Below, piece by piece: positions 40,201 through 50,372 of a DNA stretch of 64,000 bases. The position numbers were made by a program, and so were the translations under genes. Below the pieces are notes generated by a model, which was not told where the DNA came from, searched no databases, and saw nothing but the letters and a program-made list of their open reading frames with translations. The first letter of the stretch is position 1. Each line of letters opens with the position of its first letter. This DNA is from Osedax fenrisi (lineage: Eukaryota; Annelida; Polychaeta; Sabellida; Siboglinidae): assembly GCA_964019155.1 (NCBI GenBank), contig OZ025242.1:8810821-8874820 (forward strand), written 5' to 3'.

Positions 40201-40849
40201 ACATATATTAATATGCCTATTAAATATTATAGGAACTAGTGCATATATGCAGGAGACTCTAAACTCGGCGTCTCTAGTGCCAGGTTAATAGTATATAAAA
40301 TATTATTTTTAAGATAATGTATAAAAATATATACATAATTACTCATATGTTAAAAAATCAATTCATTAATTATATACAATTTATATAATACTTCATTAAT
40401 ATAATTAATAAATAATTAATTAGATTTAGTGTCCATTAATAAATCAATAGCAATACATAAATTATAATAAATCTAAATTTAATAATTGTATGGTTATAAT
40501 ACTTTTATAATATGTATTTATTGTTTTATACAATATTTATTTACTAATAATATACATATATTGTTATAAAGGGAAACGAAAAGGATTCACTGCTATTATA
40601 ACAGGGTCGCCGTATAAAAGATTCCTTGAATCAAATACGAAAAAAGGAAAAATTATTAAAAAGAAAATGGTGAATACTATGAGGAAAAACAAACGTAAAC
40701 CTGCTGATATTATTTATAAATGCGTAATATATGTAGAATGCATTGATGATTCCGTAGATTCATCTGTACAGTGTACTACATGTTTGGAATGGTGTCACGA
40801 ATTATGCATCGACATAGATAACTTTGACATATGCGATTTATGTAAATAA
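37248..40849 (+). CDS. Small spliced gene with a tandemly repeated 51-bp exon and pogo-type zinc-finger end
   Basis: Model: exon 1 37248-37320 (ATG, MSNQKWNNEKMLQ..., donor TCATCAG|GTAGGC, phase 1). Then four exons of exactly 51 bp at 39140-39190, 39481-39531, 39857-39907 and 40233-40283 (ATTATAG|GAACTAG ... GTGCCAG|GTTAAT, phase 1-1, each about TSASMQETLNSASLVP). The last exon is 40572-40849 (TATAAAG|GG, then KRKGFTAIITGSPYKRFLE, a lysine-rich stretch, and a Cys/His finger CVIYVEC...CTTCLEWCHELC...CDLC, TAA). Every junction keeps frame, giving about 185 residues. The last exon matches the end of jerky-like pogo transposases. Exon 1 is weakly like the start of their psq helix-turn-helix. No DDE catalytic exon exists between. 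It could be a deleted transposase gene or a rebuilt small nuclear protein. Expression is unknown. Confidence 0.6.
37901..38260. repeat. 56-bp tandem repeat, about 6 copies
   Basis: The landmark CATATTATGTTGCT recurs at 37901, 37957, 38013, 38069 and onward. The unit includes ACACGATTTAGACATAGATT and CTACATAGCTTCTACA. Shorter related phrases (ATGTAGAATCTATGTAG) precede it from about 37770. It lies in the first intron of the tandem-exon gene model. Confidence 0.92.
38402..38432. repeat. 31-bp hairpin with GAA loop
   Basis: 14-nt perfect arms ATCAAAGATTTTCC close a GAA loop. The loop and stem style resemble the GCGAAGC hairpins at 10411 and 24511. Confidence 0.88.
39125..40330. repeat. Tandem array of about 376-bp units, each carrying one 51-bp exon
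   Basis: Unit starts are spaced 341, 376 and 376 bp (exon starts 39140, 39481, 39857, 40233). Intron sequence is almost as similar as exon sequence, so the array is recent. Exon differences: AAT versus ACT (Asn/Thr) in copy 1, a silent TCT in copy 2, and TCT to TAT (Ser/Tyr) in copy 4. Splice dinucleotides are intact in all four. Confidence 0.92.
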
Positions 40850-40908
40850 ATAATAATTATTATTTATGCATATGTCAAATTTATCTATGTCAATGCATAA
40901 TTCGTGAC
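40794..40908. repeat. Inverted repeat built from the 3' end of the tandem-exon gene
   Basis: The last about 50 bp of coding sequence (from GTCACGAATTATGCATCGAC through the stop) are repeated in reverse complement immediately downstream (ending at GTCGTGAATTATGCATTGAC read on the minus strand, with small changes). A transcript would fold its stop codon region into a long hairpin. Confidence 0.85.
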
Positions 40909-41932
40909 TTTATAATTAATTTTACTTAAAATAAATAAATTATATCATATACATTTTAATTCAGATTAATTATACAATTATTATTTATATAAATATGGGT
41001 TATGAATATCCCGGCGTTGCTCGGTTTTTGATTATGTGCCTATATATTATGTATTAAATATAGCTATTCCTAATTATGCATTTCTAGTAAATACATTAAA
41101 ATAAATGTTAGCTAAACAACAAATAAATGTAGAAAAATAATTGTGTTTAATATTTCAAAATTAGTGGACAAATTTATTAATTCATAATAACAACATAAAT
41201 GGGAAATAATATATATATATATATATAATAGTATATACAAGATTATTGGTTCTCTACAAAATATGGATTATTTAACATGAGATCAACTTCGAAGGGAATT
41301 AGATATATTTAATGATTTCAACCTCATATAAGTTCCTGGATCTGATGGAAGATCCGCCAAAATAAAATACAAATTTATATTTATATTATTTAATATATTA
41401 TTAGTAAAACTATTTACAGAATTAATGTGCTATATTAATATATATATATATAGATATATTTTGGGTTAAATAACATATTTTATTAGTAAATCTATATAAA
41501 CTAAATATTTATATATAATACTTTATTATATTATTGATAGTATATTTATACACAATAATACAAATATGAATAGGATGGATTTTCTTTTGAAAATATATGT
41601 ATATAACAAATAATTATTGTTTAAATTACAAACTTTTATAATTTTATTGTTTAATTTAGTGGTTAATTAAATATATTGACAAGGTCCTTGGTATTAATGA
41701 GTATAATATAGTTTATCTATGTTTAATTATATTTACCTAAATAGTTGTGTATTTTATGATTATATATATTGATTGATAATATACATTGTTTATGTATATT
41801 AAACATTATAGAAGTTATTATAACTATTATAAAATATTTATTTGTATTAAATAATTAAAGGATTTTAAATTAAAAGTGAAATAATAAATATACCTAATTA
41901 AAAAAATATAATACATTTAATATTATACAGGA

Positions 41933-41996
<64 letters not shown>

Positions 41997-42125
41997 TTAG
42001 TCTTTATTATATATAAGTTATATTACTATTAACTAAACAGTTTATATTATATTAACTTAATTATAATAAATTAATTGACCTATTAAATTATGATAAGTAA
42101 TACAAGATATATTATTTAATTTTAA
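40909..42125. other. Gene-free AT-rich stretch with a (GT)n tract
   Basis: Includes a short CCCGGCGTTGCTCGG motif at 41011-41026 and a (GT)n microsatellite at about 41949-41990 flanked by TA repeats. No coding sequence recognised. Confidence 0.55.
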
Positions 42126-42225
42126 TAAAAATAGCACAAGCTAGATTCGAACCTGTGACCTAGGTCACGAAGAGAGCTCAAGAGCTCTTGCATGGAAAAC
42201 ATGTATTGTACCACTAAGCCATAAG
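42126..42225 (-). ncRNA. tRNA-like sequence, probable SINE head or tRNA pseudogene
   Basis: The minus strand contains an A-box-like TGGCTTAGTGGTACAA and a B-box-like GGTTCGAATCT about 60 nt apart, the layout of a Pol III internal promoter. Acceptor and T-stem pairing are poor, and the middle is replaced by short palindromes (AGAGCTCTTGAGCTCT), so a working tRNA is unlikely. Confidence 0.45.
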
Positions 42226-42299
42226 ACATGTATTTAATATTAGATGTATTATGATATTTATAAAACGAGGCTAATAGTATTATAATTTATTGATCCTAT

Positions 42300-42846
42300 A
42301 GGATACTTGAAATTGAATAAACATAACATCTAAAACTGTATCGATCTCATGTATACGTAACATTTCTAATGATAATCGAGTAATTTCTAAGAGTAATAAT
42401 TGTAATTTAATATTAATATAAGATATTAATATAGGATTATTATATTTAATTATTTATTTATATAAATATATATAATATATATTATATATTATTATAATAA
42501 TTATATATATATATATATAATTATCAAAAGTGTAATAATTACCAAAATGTATATTAATATTATATTAAATATACAATATCATAACACATATTTAATAATA
42601 TAAATTATATTTATAAATTTATTATATTATAATAAATAACATATATTTCATTTTTATTATTGATTTAGGTTGTTAATTATTATTTATATTTTATAATGAA
42701 ATTTATAGTTAATATATAATTGATAATCAAATGTGTTTGTTGATCAAAACATAATATAACGAAAATAATTAAACTATATATAATATATAATATAATATAT
42801 ATTATATATGTAACATATATGTTTCATTTATATATTACAAATATTC

Positions 42847-42928
<82 letters not shown>

Positions 42929-43035
42929 CATATATGTTTCATTGATAGATTACAAATATTCAGATAAATATATATATATATAATTATATATGTAACATAT
43001 ATGTTTCATTGATATATTACAAATATTCAGATATA
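42300..43035. repeat. Diverged repeat copy, then three units around long (TA)n tracts
   Basis: At 42300-42420 lies a reverse-oriented diverged copy of the 204-bp unit from 29146-29870. At 42806-43035 the phrase AACATATATGTTTCATTGAT followed by AGATTACAAATATTCAGAT occurs three times, separated by TA tracts (the longest 42848-42927). Confidence 0.75.
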
Positions 43036-44006
43036 TATAATGTATCATATTAAGTGGTGCATACGCAATTTTATAGAGAATTTCATAAAAATTGTTTTAC
43101 AAAAAAATATTTATGGAATTTGAATATGTAAATGAGTTCTATATTACTCAATTTTAATTGGATATAAGGCGGCCACTACTGTCGAATTTTTTCGGCCACT
43201 ACTATTGATTACATATGGTCTAGTATATGTATCATAAATGACTACCATTACATGTATATGAATGCATAAATACATATTATGATAGATAAGCAATTATATT
43301 TTATAAATATGCAACAACAAATAAATATTTAATAAATATTCATTGTACAAAAGTGCTTTTCCAAATCATGTTTTTGTTAAAATTTTACAAAAAATTATTA
43401 TGTAATAAATTAGAGTAATTAATTAATTATTAATAAAAAAAATTTACTCTATATTATAGACATTTTGATTATCTAAATATTGTATATAGAACTTTTTATC
43501 ATATCTAGCACAATTTCAGCGTTAATTAAAACGGCCACTACTCCTGCATCGGCCACTACCCCTGTTCCTCCCCTAAATATTTTAAAATAACAAACCATTT
43601 AAATTCAATTCTCCTGCTATCGTATCCATAACTGCCGTTCTTTTGTTTTTTTTACGATAGTCTACTATATGTATCCCATAAACATATATTATCTCTATAT
43701 TTACTTATTATGTTATGAAATAATGTATGCATAATGTAAATAAAATAAAATGTATATAATAATTTAAAAATAACAAATACAAATTTTTAAATAATAAATG
43801 ATGTCAAAGTTTATTCAGATATAAAATACCCGGATGATTATCATTTCCATCGGAAATTCACAAATAAATTCAACATGTTGAATTTCATTTCCGACGGAAT
43901 TTCCGTCGGAAATTCCATCGGAAATTGAGTCGTTCACACCTATTTCCATCAGAAATTTCCTCTATACCCATTTCCAGCGGAAATTGTTGGTGTGAACGCA
44001 CCTTTA

Positions 44007-45224
44007 TATATGTAATATGATTATATCATGCTTTAATTTAATCATACATATTTTTTAATCATATATCTAAACTTAAAAAATATAATGTTAATGTACTGAA
44101 TGAAAAATATTTAACATAGTGTTAAAATGCATTCAATAAATTATTATATTATATTATATTATTTATTAATGATTCTAAATTAATTATATAACATAGTATT
44201 TAATTATTAATTATTAATTATTAATCTAGTCTTAATACAAATAAAAATAAATTAATAAAATGTATCCAATAATTTATGATATTATTTATGAAATTAATTA
44301 TTATTCAAATATAATTGTATTTCAAGTATATAAATTAATATTTAATTAAAAGAATCATAATGAAATATTTAAAACGTATTATATAAGTTATTATATTATA
44401 TTATTTATTATCAAGATTCAAATTCAAGTATGTAAAATAATATGTAATTATTAATCTTAAAATAAATATAATATCAATTAGAACTAGAATTAATGAATTA
44501 TTTAAAATGTAAAATAATATGTAATTATTAAACTTAAAAGAAATATAATATCAATAGAATTAATGAATTATTTAAAATGTATCATATAATTTAAATGTAA
44601 CTTTTATAATATTTTATATTATTTATATACCATATTGATTTCAATTAACATATACATCAATAAATACATTCAATAATTACATACAAATGATATATAATTA
44701 TTAACATATGCTCCCACATGCGGAGTACTGATTACTGTATGGTCCAGTCGCAATGGATGTAGTGGGCATATATGTTATATAACTTATATATATAATATAA
44801 GTAATATGATTATATCATGATTCAATTTTATCCTAAACATTTTTTAATTAAATATATTAATAAATATAACTTTAATGTAATGAATGTACTTTAATGTACC
44901 GAAACTTCTTAAAATGTAACCAATAATGTAATATATTATATTATGTATTAATATGATTCTAATTCAATAATAATAAATAATATTTAATTATTAATCTAGA
45001 CTTATAATAGAAATATAATGTCAATGAAATTAATGAATTATTTTAAATGTATCCTATACTTTAAAAATTACCTATCTGTTATATAAATAATATGATCATA
45101 GCATGATTCAATTTTATAATAAATATTTGTTAATTACATATATAAACATACCATAAACATTTTTATTCATTAACTTTATTACTTACAATATACATTTTAA
45201 AAACTTGAAATTAACTTAATTGTA
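44007..45224. repeat. Continuation of the AT-rich repeat series interrupted by the Harbinger-like element
   Basis: Begins with TATATATGTAATATGATTAT as expected after the CTGTTA flank at 26338. It carries one more cassette (CTCCCACATGCGGAGTACTG, 44707) and several shorter repeated phrases (GAATTAATGAATTATTTAAA). No gene. Confidence 0.7.
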
Positions 45225-46290
45225 CACTGTTAGAAAAAAGAGTTTTCCAGCGTTTATTAAAATATAGAAAACTCTTTTTTTTATAATCTAGAAAACTCTT
45301 TATTTAAAAACAGTTTTCTATTTACTAATACGGCAAAATACTCTACAAAAGAGTATTCCATATCATAACATATATAAAAACTACCAAAAGAGTTTTCCAG
45401 CGTTTAAATTTAGAAAACTATTTTTTTTATAATGTAGAATACTCTTTTTGTATAATGTAGAATACTCTTTTCTGTAGAATTGATGTAAATATTACCTAAA
45501 TTAAAGTTATATTAATTATTTAATATAGAACAAATAACATATTATACTTTTTATTTATTTTATTATATTTATTATATTGTTGTTTATCAAAATTAATTAT
45601 TAATTATTTTTTTAATTGTATATTTAAGTTAATATACTGTTTAATAAATAAAATATTTTTTTAAAAAAAACTTAAATTATTTAAGTATCCTATAGATTTT
45701 TCTAAATTATCAACTACAATTTTTATCATAATTATATTGATAATACAATTCATGTTGAATAATTGCTCGATATTGAATATGTATCAATTGAATATTGATT
45801 AAATATTGTATTCAATATTACAATTTTATTATTATTGAATTTAAGTTTTAATCTAACTTAAATGAAATTATATAATATATTGTAATACACGAGTTAATAC
45901 TTTCATATTACGATATTATTTACTACACTAAGATACTAATATGTATTTTAATATTTTATTTTATATTTAAAACTACATCAACAACTTAACTTATTAATAA
46001 CTAGAATAATATTTTAGTAAATAGTTTTTATATGTATTAATAGCTAGAAAACTCTTTTAGTAAAGAGTTTTTATATTTATTAAAAGTGGAAAACTCTTTT
46101 GGTAAAGATTTTTTATATTTATTAAAAGCTAGAATACTCTTTTGGTAAAGAGTTTTTATATTTATTAAAAATTAGAATACTCTTTTGCAAAAGAGTTTTC
46201 TATTTGCTTAATGCTCGAAAAGAGTTATAATACAGGGACACATGGAAAACTCTTTTTCGGTGGTATAGAAAACTCTTTTTTCTAACAGTG
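45225..46290. mobile_element. Inverted-repeat element (TA target) filled with GAGTTTTC/GAAAACTC motifs
   Basis: Both ends read CACTGTTAGAAAAAAGAGTT (continuing TTC), perfect over 23 bp, flanked by TA (45223-45224, 46291-46292). Inside each half, copies of AAAGAGTTTTC or its complement GAAAACTCTTTT recur at roughly 30-60 bp spacing, so the element can fold on itself in many registers. No coding sequence. A non-autonomous TA-targeting element of about 1.07 kb. Confidence 0.85.
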
Positions 46291-46292
46291 TA

Positions 46293-46351
46293 ATTAAATG
46301 AAATTAAATATTTAAAATGCATTCAATAATTTAAAAATTATTTTTAATAAT

Positions 46352-46387
<36 letters not shown>

Positions 46388-47702
46388 TTATGATATTCAT
46401 TTTTATTCACACAATATTAATTCAGGTTTACATATTATATTTTAATTATATATGTATATCTAAAAGTAAATATCTAAAGTTAATCTATATATATATAAAT
46501 ATATACATATTAAGTTAATAATTAACCATAAGTATTTCCTATTAAGATATCTCAGACACTCAATGTCACACTGTTATCTGTTATATTAAAAAAGTATATA
46601 ATCTATAGATTATATACTTTTTTTATATATTATTATATATTAGAGTCAGACACTAATATATAATAATAATTATACTTATATATAATGTATTATATTAATA
46701 TAAAAATTATTTAATTAATTAAAATTAAATTATTATAATTTATTAATTGAAATTATTATGGTTTGTTAATATTTAATTTATAACCTGTAGGTGGACTTCT
46801 TGTATATCATATTCTTAGACATATTTGACAATATAATATGTTTAATAAAATATAATAAAGTGCGTACTATGTTGAATAATATAAGTTCAAAAAAGAAGTA
46901 ATATAATTTTGCAATAATATTAAAAATATATTCTACTGTGGCGGTGGTATTATGCGCGCGCCGAATTATTCATCATTTTATACAAGACATTTAATTTATG
47001 TATTTGAAAATATAGATTTCACCTATTGAGTAAACTTGAACTATCGGCCAAATTACCCGATTTTTCTGTTTTTTATCCATATTTATACAGCTTATTAAAA
47101 TCTATTATATTCGTAAAATATACAAAAATATAAATTATTAAAATATACATATCGTAAATTAATATAATATTAGTTATATAGTATATGATGGTTATTTAAA
47201 AATATGTATATTTTGATTTAGAGCACTTCTAGTAACACACTTACAAACATCGGCCAAATTACCCTTCCTTCCCCTAATCTATTTAATATATAAATCATTA
47301 GATTTATATCATAATATTTATATGTAGATAGGTATGTATAATTACCTATGTATAATTAATCAATTAAAATTAAATTAAATACATATTTTATTATGATAAA
47401 ATGAATAAAGTGCTCATCCCCTTAAATATTCTAAATGTGTCCAATATAAGAATACTCTTTTTTAAAGTTGTCACCGAGCCACTATATTTATATAATCTTA
47501 TTATTATTAGTAATTATATTATAATAAAATCACTAGATAATAATAGTGTATATGAAGAAGATGAAGAGGAAGAAAAGGAAGACTAGGAAGAAAAGTACAA
47601 TTATAAAATGGATGATAATATATATATATATATATATAATGTATTTTAACTTAAAGAAAGAAAAGCATCTTCATTATATTACAAATTATAAAACTTACAA
47701 TC

Positions 47703-47764
<62 letters not shown>
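46293..47764. other. Gene-free stretch ending at the right terminus of the outer element
   Basis: Holds TA tracts, a CpG-rich spot at 46963-46972 (GCGCGCGCCG), the inner motif CGGCCAAATTACCCGATT at 47042 and the terminal motif at 47251-47274. A 61-codon frame at 47401-47586 ends in a glutamate/lysine-rich run and is probably chance. A long (TA)n tract lies at 47707-47764. Confidence 0.55.
46588..46623. repeat. Perfect 36-bp palindrome
   Basis: Arms AAAAAAGTATATAATCTA meet at CTATAG. Gene-free neighbourhood. Confidence 0.85.
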
Positions 47765-47768
<4 letters not shown>

Positions 47769-48605
47769 ATGATGATGATATTTAGTTTATTAGCACTAAA
47801 ATAGGGTCATGTAGACCCCTTCGCTCGTGCGGGAAGAAAATAATAATAAAATAATAGTAATACGATAATAATTTGATAATAATATACATTCAATATACAA
47901 CGGAAAAACAATAATAAACAATATAAAGGACTATTATATACTACAGTCTGCATTGATATGGTGTAGTTGTATATACTACAGACTGCATTGATATATTATA
48001 GTGTTATATAATAATAAGATAATAATAATACAATAACGATTTAATAATGATATAAATTTAATATAACACGGATACAAATAATAAGTTGGATGATTTAATG
48101 ATTATGGGTAGAGAGAAAAGAATAAGTAAGATTTATAAATCTTTTGTGGGATCTAATAGAACGAATGGTAGGAGGGAGGGAATTCCATAGGGTTGGACCG
48201 GAATTTTTAAAAGCTCTAGAATTTAGGGAAGTTTTACTAGAGTTCTGGGAGATAAGTAGAGGAGCATTTTGGTAACGAAGAGAAGATAATATAGTACGTT
48301 TTTTAATTAGATCAGAGATATAGCTAGGGGTAAAAGAATATATTGATTTATGGATTATAGATAGTATACGTAATTTACACCTGAGGGAGAAGGGTAGCCA
48401 CATACGAGATGATTGATGAGATGTTGTAGTAGAGTGATCCAGTCGAGTTAAACAGTAAGTAGTACGTATTGAGGAACGGATAATCCGATTAAGTGGAGCA
48501 GTAGCTTTAGCAGGAAGTAAATTCAGTAGGGAAGAACAGTAGTCAATACGTGAAAGTACAAGAGCATTAATTAGAGTTTTAGTAAGGTTTCTGGAAAGTG
48601 ATGTC
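47765..48605 (-). pseudogene. CR1/L2-type LINE, 5'-truncated copy with 3' end
   Basis: The minus strand reads LINALVLSRIDYCSSLL (near 48570-48520), RIIRSSIRTTY, then MWLPFSLRCKLRILSIIHKS, SYISDLIKK and a terminal GPTLWNSLPPTIRS block, ending at 48095. This is the C-terminal third of a CR1/L2-type reverse transcriptase, open with little damage. The 3' UTR contains GAAGGGGTCTACATGACC and an AATAAA. It ends in a short (CAT)n run (47764-47778). Truncation on the 5' side at 48605 meets a (TA)n tract, as for a typical incomplete target-primed insertion. Confidence 0.85.
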
Positions 48606-48762
48606 CGTATTTTTTATATATATATATATATATATGCATATACATATATTATAAAAACTGGTATAAGGTACCTTCTTGTTCTTAAGTCTCATTAATAATG
48701 TATACTATTATTAAGTATTGATAGTATTAAATATTAATATGTTTATATAGTGTATTATATTT

Positions 48763-48815
<53 letters not shown>

Positions 48816-49198
48816 AATTATATTTATTGTCATTATTGTATGTAGGAATATTATTTACATAGTTGTGAATGACTGAAGATATATAATATGATGGAGTTTA
48901 TTAAAAAGGGTATTTATTTATGTATTAAATAGAATAATAATAAAATGAATGTATTATATTATTAAATATGATAAATTGATACAACGAAAATAAATAACAC
49001 AATATCATTATTGTAATTTGCATACAAATATAAACAATTATTCGAGAAACGAATTATTAAATAACAAACGAAACCTATGAAACAATTGAATACATTTCGT
49101 TTACGAAGGTCGTGGTTTTATTAACAGGAAGGTTGGTCAGATATATAGGTGGACAGTAAGTTACGTCATACGAGTGGATACAACGGTAGCCCGTCCAA

Positions 49199-49567
49199 CT
49201 ACCAAAATGGATACATGATAAAGTTTAAACCAGGGAAAATAGTTTTACGTAGTTTATAAAGAATTTTCATGTAAGAAGGCATTGTTTTTTTTGCACGGTA
49301 CAAGCCTTTTAATAGTATAAATATGTTTTTGTAAGAATAATATTTTGTCGCCCTTATGGAATACATGAATTCATAGTAGTCCAATTTCCCGTTATCTGAG
49401 TCCACATATCTGACTTTACGAACACCCGCATTGTTTAATATTAAAACGAAATCACCTATGTCCAGGTAATCGTGCCTCTCGTATATAGTGTATATCTCAC
49501 GTATATATGCAACTCTGGAATTTGGTGGCCATACTTTAAAAACGATTATATTGCAATATAATCTAAT
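49199..49567 (-). CDS. Unrecognised open frame, possible exon
   Basis: On the minus strand about 120 codons are open from a possible acceptor (AATTAG|ATTATATTGC, near 49570) to TAG at 49199. The content is ordinary protein-like sequence: VWPPNSRVAYIREIYTIYER, then HDYLDIGDFVLILNNAGVRK, VRYVDSDNGKLDYYEF, and a basic/hydrophobic end with SYKNIFILLKGLY. Codon choice and base composition are clearly less AT-rich than the surroundings. DSDNGKLDYYEF looks superficially like an EF-hand loop but is one residue short. A possible donor (TTTTG|GTAGTT) lies just before the stop. I do not recognise the family. It could be a host exon or part of a mobile element. Confidence 0.45.
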   Translation of the reverse strand: MRLYCNIIVFKVWPPNSRVAYIREIYTIYERHDYLDIGDFVLILNNAGVRKVRYVDSDNGKLDYYEFMYSIRATKYYSYKNIFILLKGLYRAKKTMPSYMKILYKLRKTIFPGLNFIMYPFW

Positions 49568-49603
49568 TAATTATAAATATTAATTATAATTAATATTATT
49601 CTG

Positions 49604-49644
<41 letters not shown>

Positions 49645-49689
49645 TATAAATAAATATTATAATGAATTATTTTCTAAAAATAATCAAAG

Positions 49690-50372
49690 TGATAATTGAC
49701 AAATAATTAATAAACTAATTAATAAAAAATATAATAACTTTCCAAATATATTTATTTACAATGATATTGAAATACATAATGAAAAAAAGCAATGCTAATA
49801 CTTTAATAACTATTTAATATTGGTGAAAATATTGCGAATACAATACATAATAGTAGTAACAATGATTTAAAATTACTAATATATAATCCATATAGTTTTT
49901 ATTTCATACCTATTACCAATATAGAAATAATTAACGTTACTAATAGCATGAAATCTAAAGTATCCATGGATGCAAATAATTATAATATGTCATTGATAAA
50001 ACAGGTTACATTTTATATCCTATAAATTATATATTTAATAATAGTATTGTAACTAGAATATTTCCATCGGATATGAAAAAATCAATTACAAAACCACTAT
50101 TTAAAAATAATGATTATAAAAATAGTATTAATTACCGCCCAATTGCACTTTTACCACAAATTAGTAAAATATTTGAAAAAATTATATATAATAGATTATC
50201 CAATTTCATTATTAAACATAACATAATAAATAAAAATCAATATGGTTTTATTCCAAAATCTAATACAACAATATCGCTTTTAAACATTCAGCATTATATT
50301 CTACAAAAAATAGTGAACATACAAAAATTGCGACAATTTTTCTAGATCTTAAAAAAACTTTCGATGTTGTAT
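49690..50372 (+). pseudogene. LINE reverse transcriptase N-terminal fragment, second copy
   Basis: The plus strand repeats the 9411-10115 (minus) fragment almost base for base: MKKSITKPLFKNNDYKNSIN, YRPIALLPQISKIFEKI, NKNQYGFIPKSNTT, then a frameshift before FLDLKKTFDVV. It is truncated abruptly at 50372, next to a TTTTCCAAAGGAAA hairpin. The high identity between the two copies suggests recent activity or segmental copying of this family. Confidence 0.85.

Larger units (their letters stand above)
28303..43573. mobile_element. Pogo-like (TA target) element with GGGGAGGAACAGG ends, 15.3 kb with insertions
   Basis: The left end GGGGAGGAACAGGAGTAGTG and the minus-strand right end GGGGAGGAACAGGGGTAGTG, each continuing GCCGA, differ at one of 25 positions. 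TA flanks both (28301-28302, 43574-43575). Internal GTAGTGGCCG repeats follow at both ends. A shortened relative at 20292-20662 shows the left and right parts joined, supporting that they belong together. The tandem-exon gene 37248-40849 with a pogo-type C-terminal exon lies inside and may descend from its transposase gene. The Mutator-style element interrupts it at 28706/37132. Confidence 0.7.
26339..44003. mobile_element. PIF/Harbinger-like element, 17.7 kb with nested insertions
   Basis: Both ends read AGGTGCGTTCACACCAACAA followed by TTTCCGCTGGAAAT (left on plus, right on minus), about 34 bp identical. The flanks are TTA on both sides (26336-26338, 44004-44006), the 3-bp duplication of PIF/Harbinger. 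Joining the flanks gives CTGTTATATATGTAATATG, which matches the uninterrupted repeat copies CTGTTATATAAGTAATATG at about 25388 and 25869. So the two ends belong to one insertion into this repeat. A Harbinger nuclease C-terminal scrap lies just inside the left end (26697-27000). The internal 15 kb is mostly later insertions. Confidence 0.75.
13444..47274. mobile_element. Tentative outer pogo-like transposon (33.8 kb with nested insertions)
   Basis: The left end GGGGGAGGGAGGTTAATTTG is followed by GCCGATG (13444), and the right end on the minus strand, GGGGAAGGAAGGGTAATTTG, is also followed by GCCGATG (47274). Both are flanked by TA. Each end also has inner copies of CGGGTAATTTGGCCGAT in the same orientation as its own terminus (13465-13495 and 13808-13852 on the left, 47042-47066 on the right). 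So neither end has a nearby partner, and each looks like a solo end. The simplest reading is one element whose middle has been filled by later insertions. A pogo-type transposase C-terminal exon lies 1.9 kb inside the left end (15313-15554). Alternative: two independent broken copies of the same family. Confidence 0.45.
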
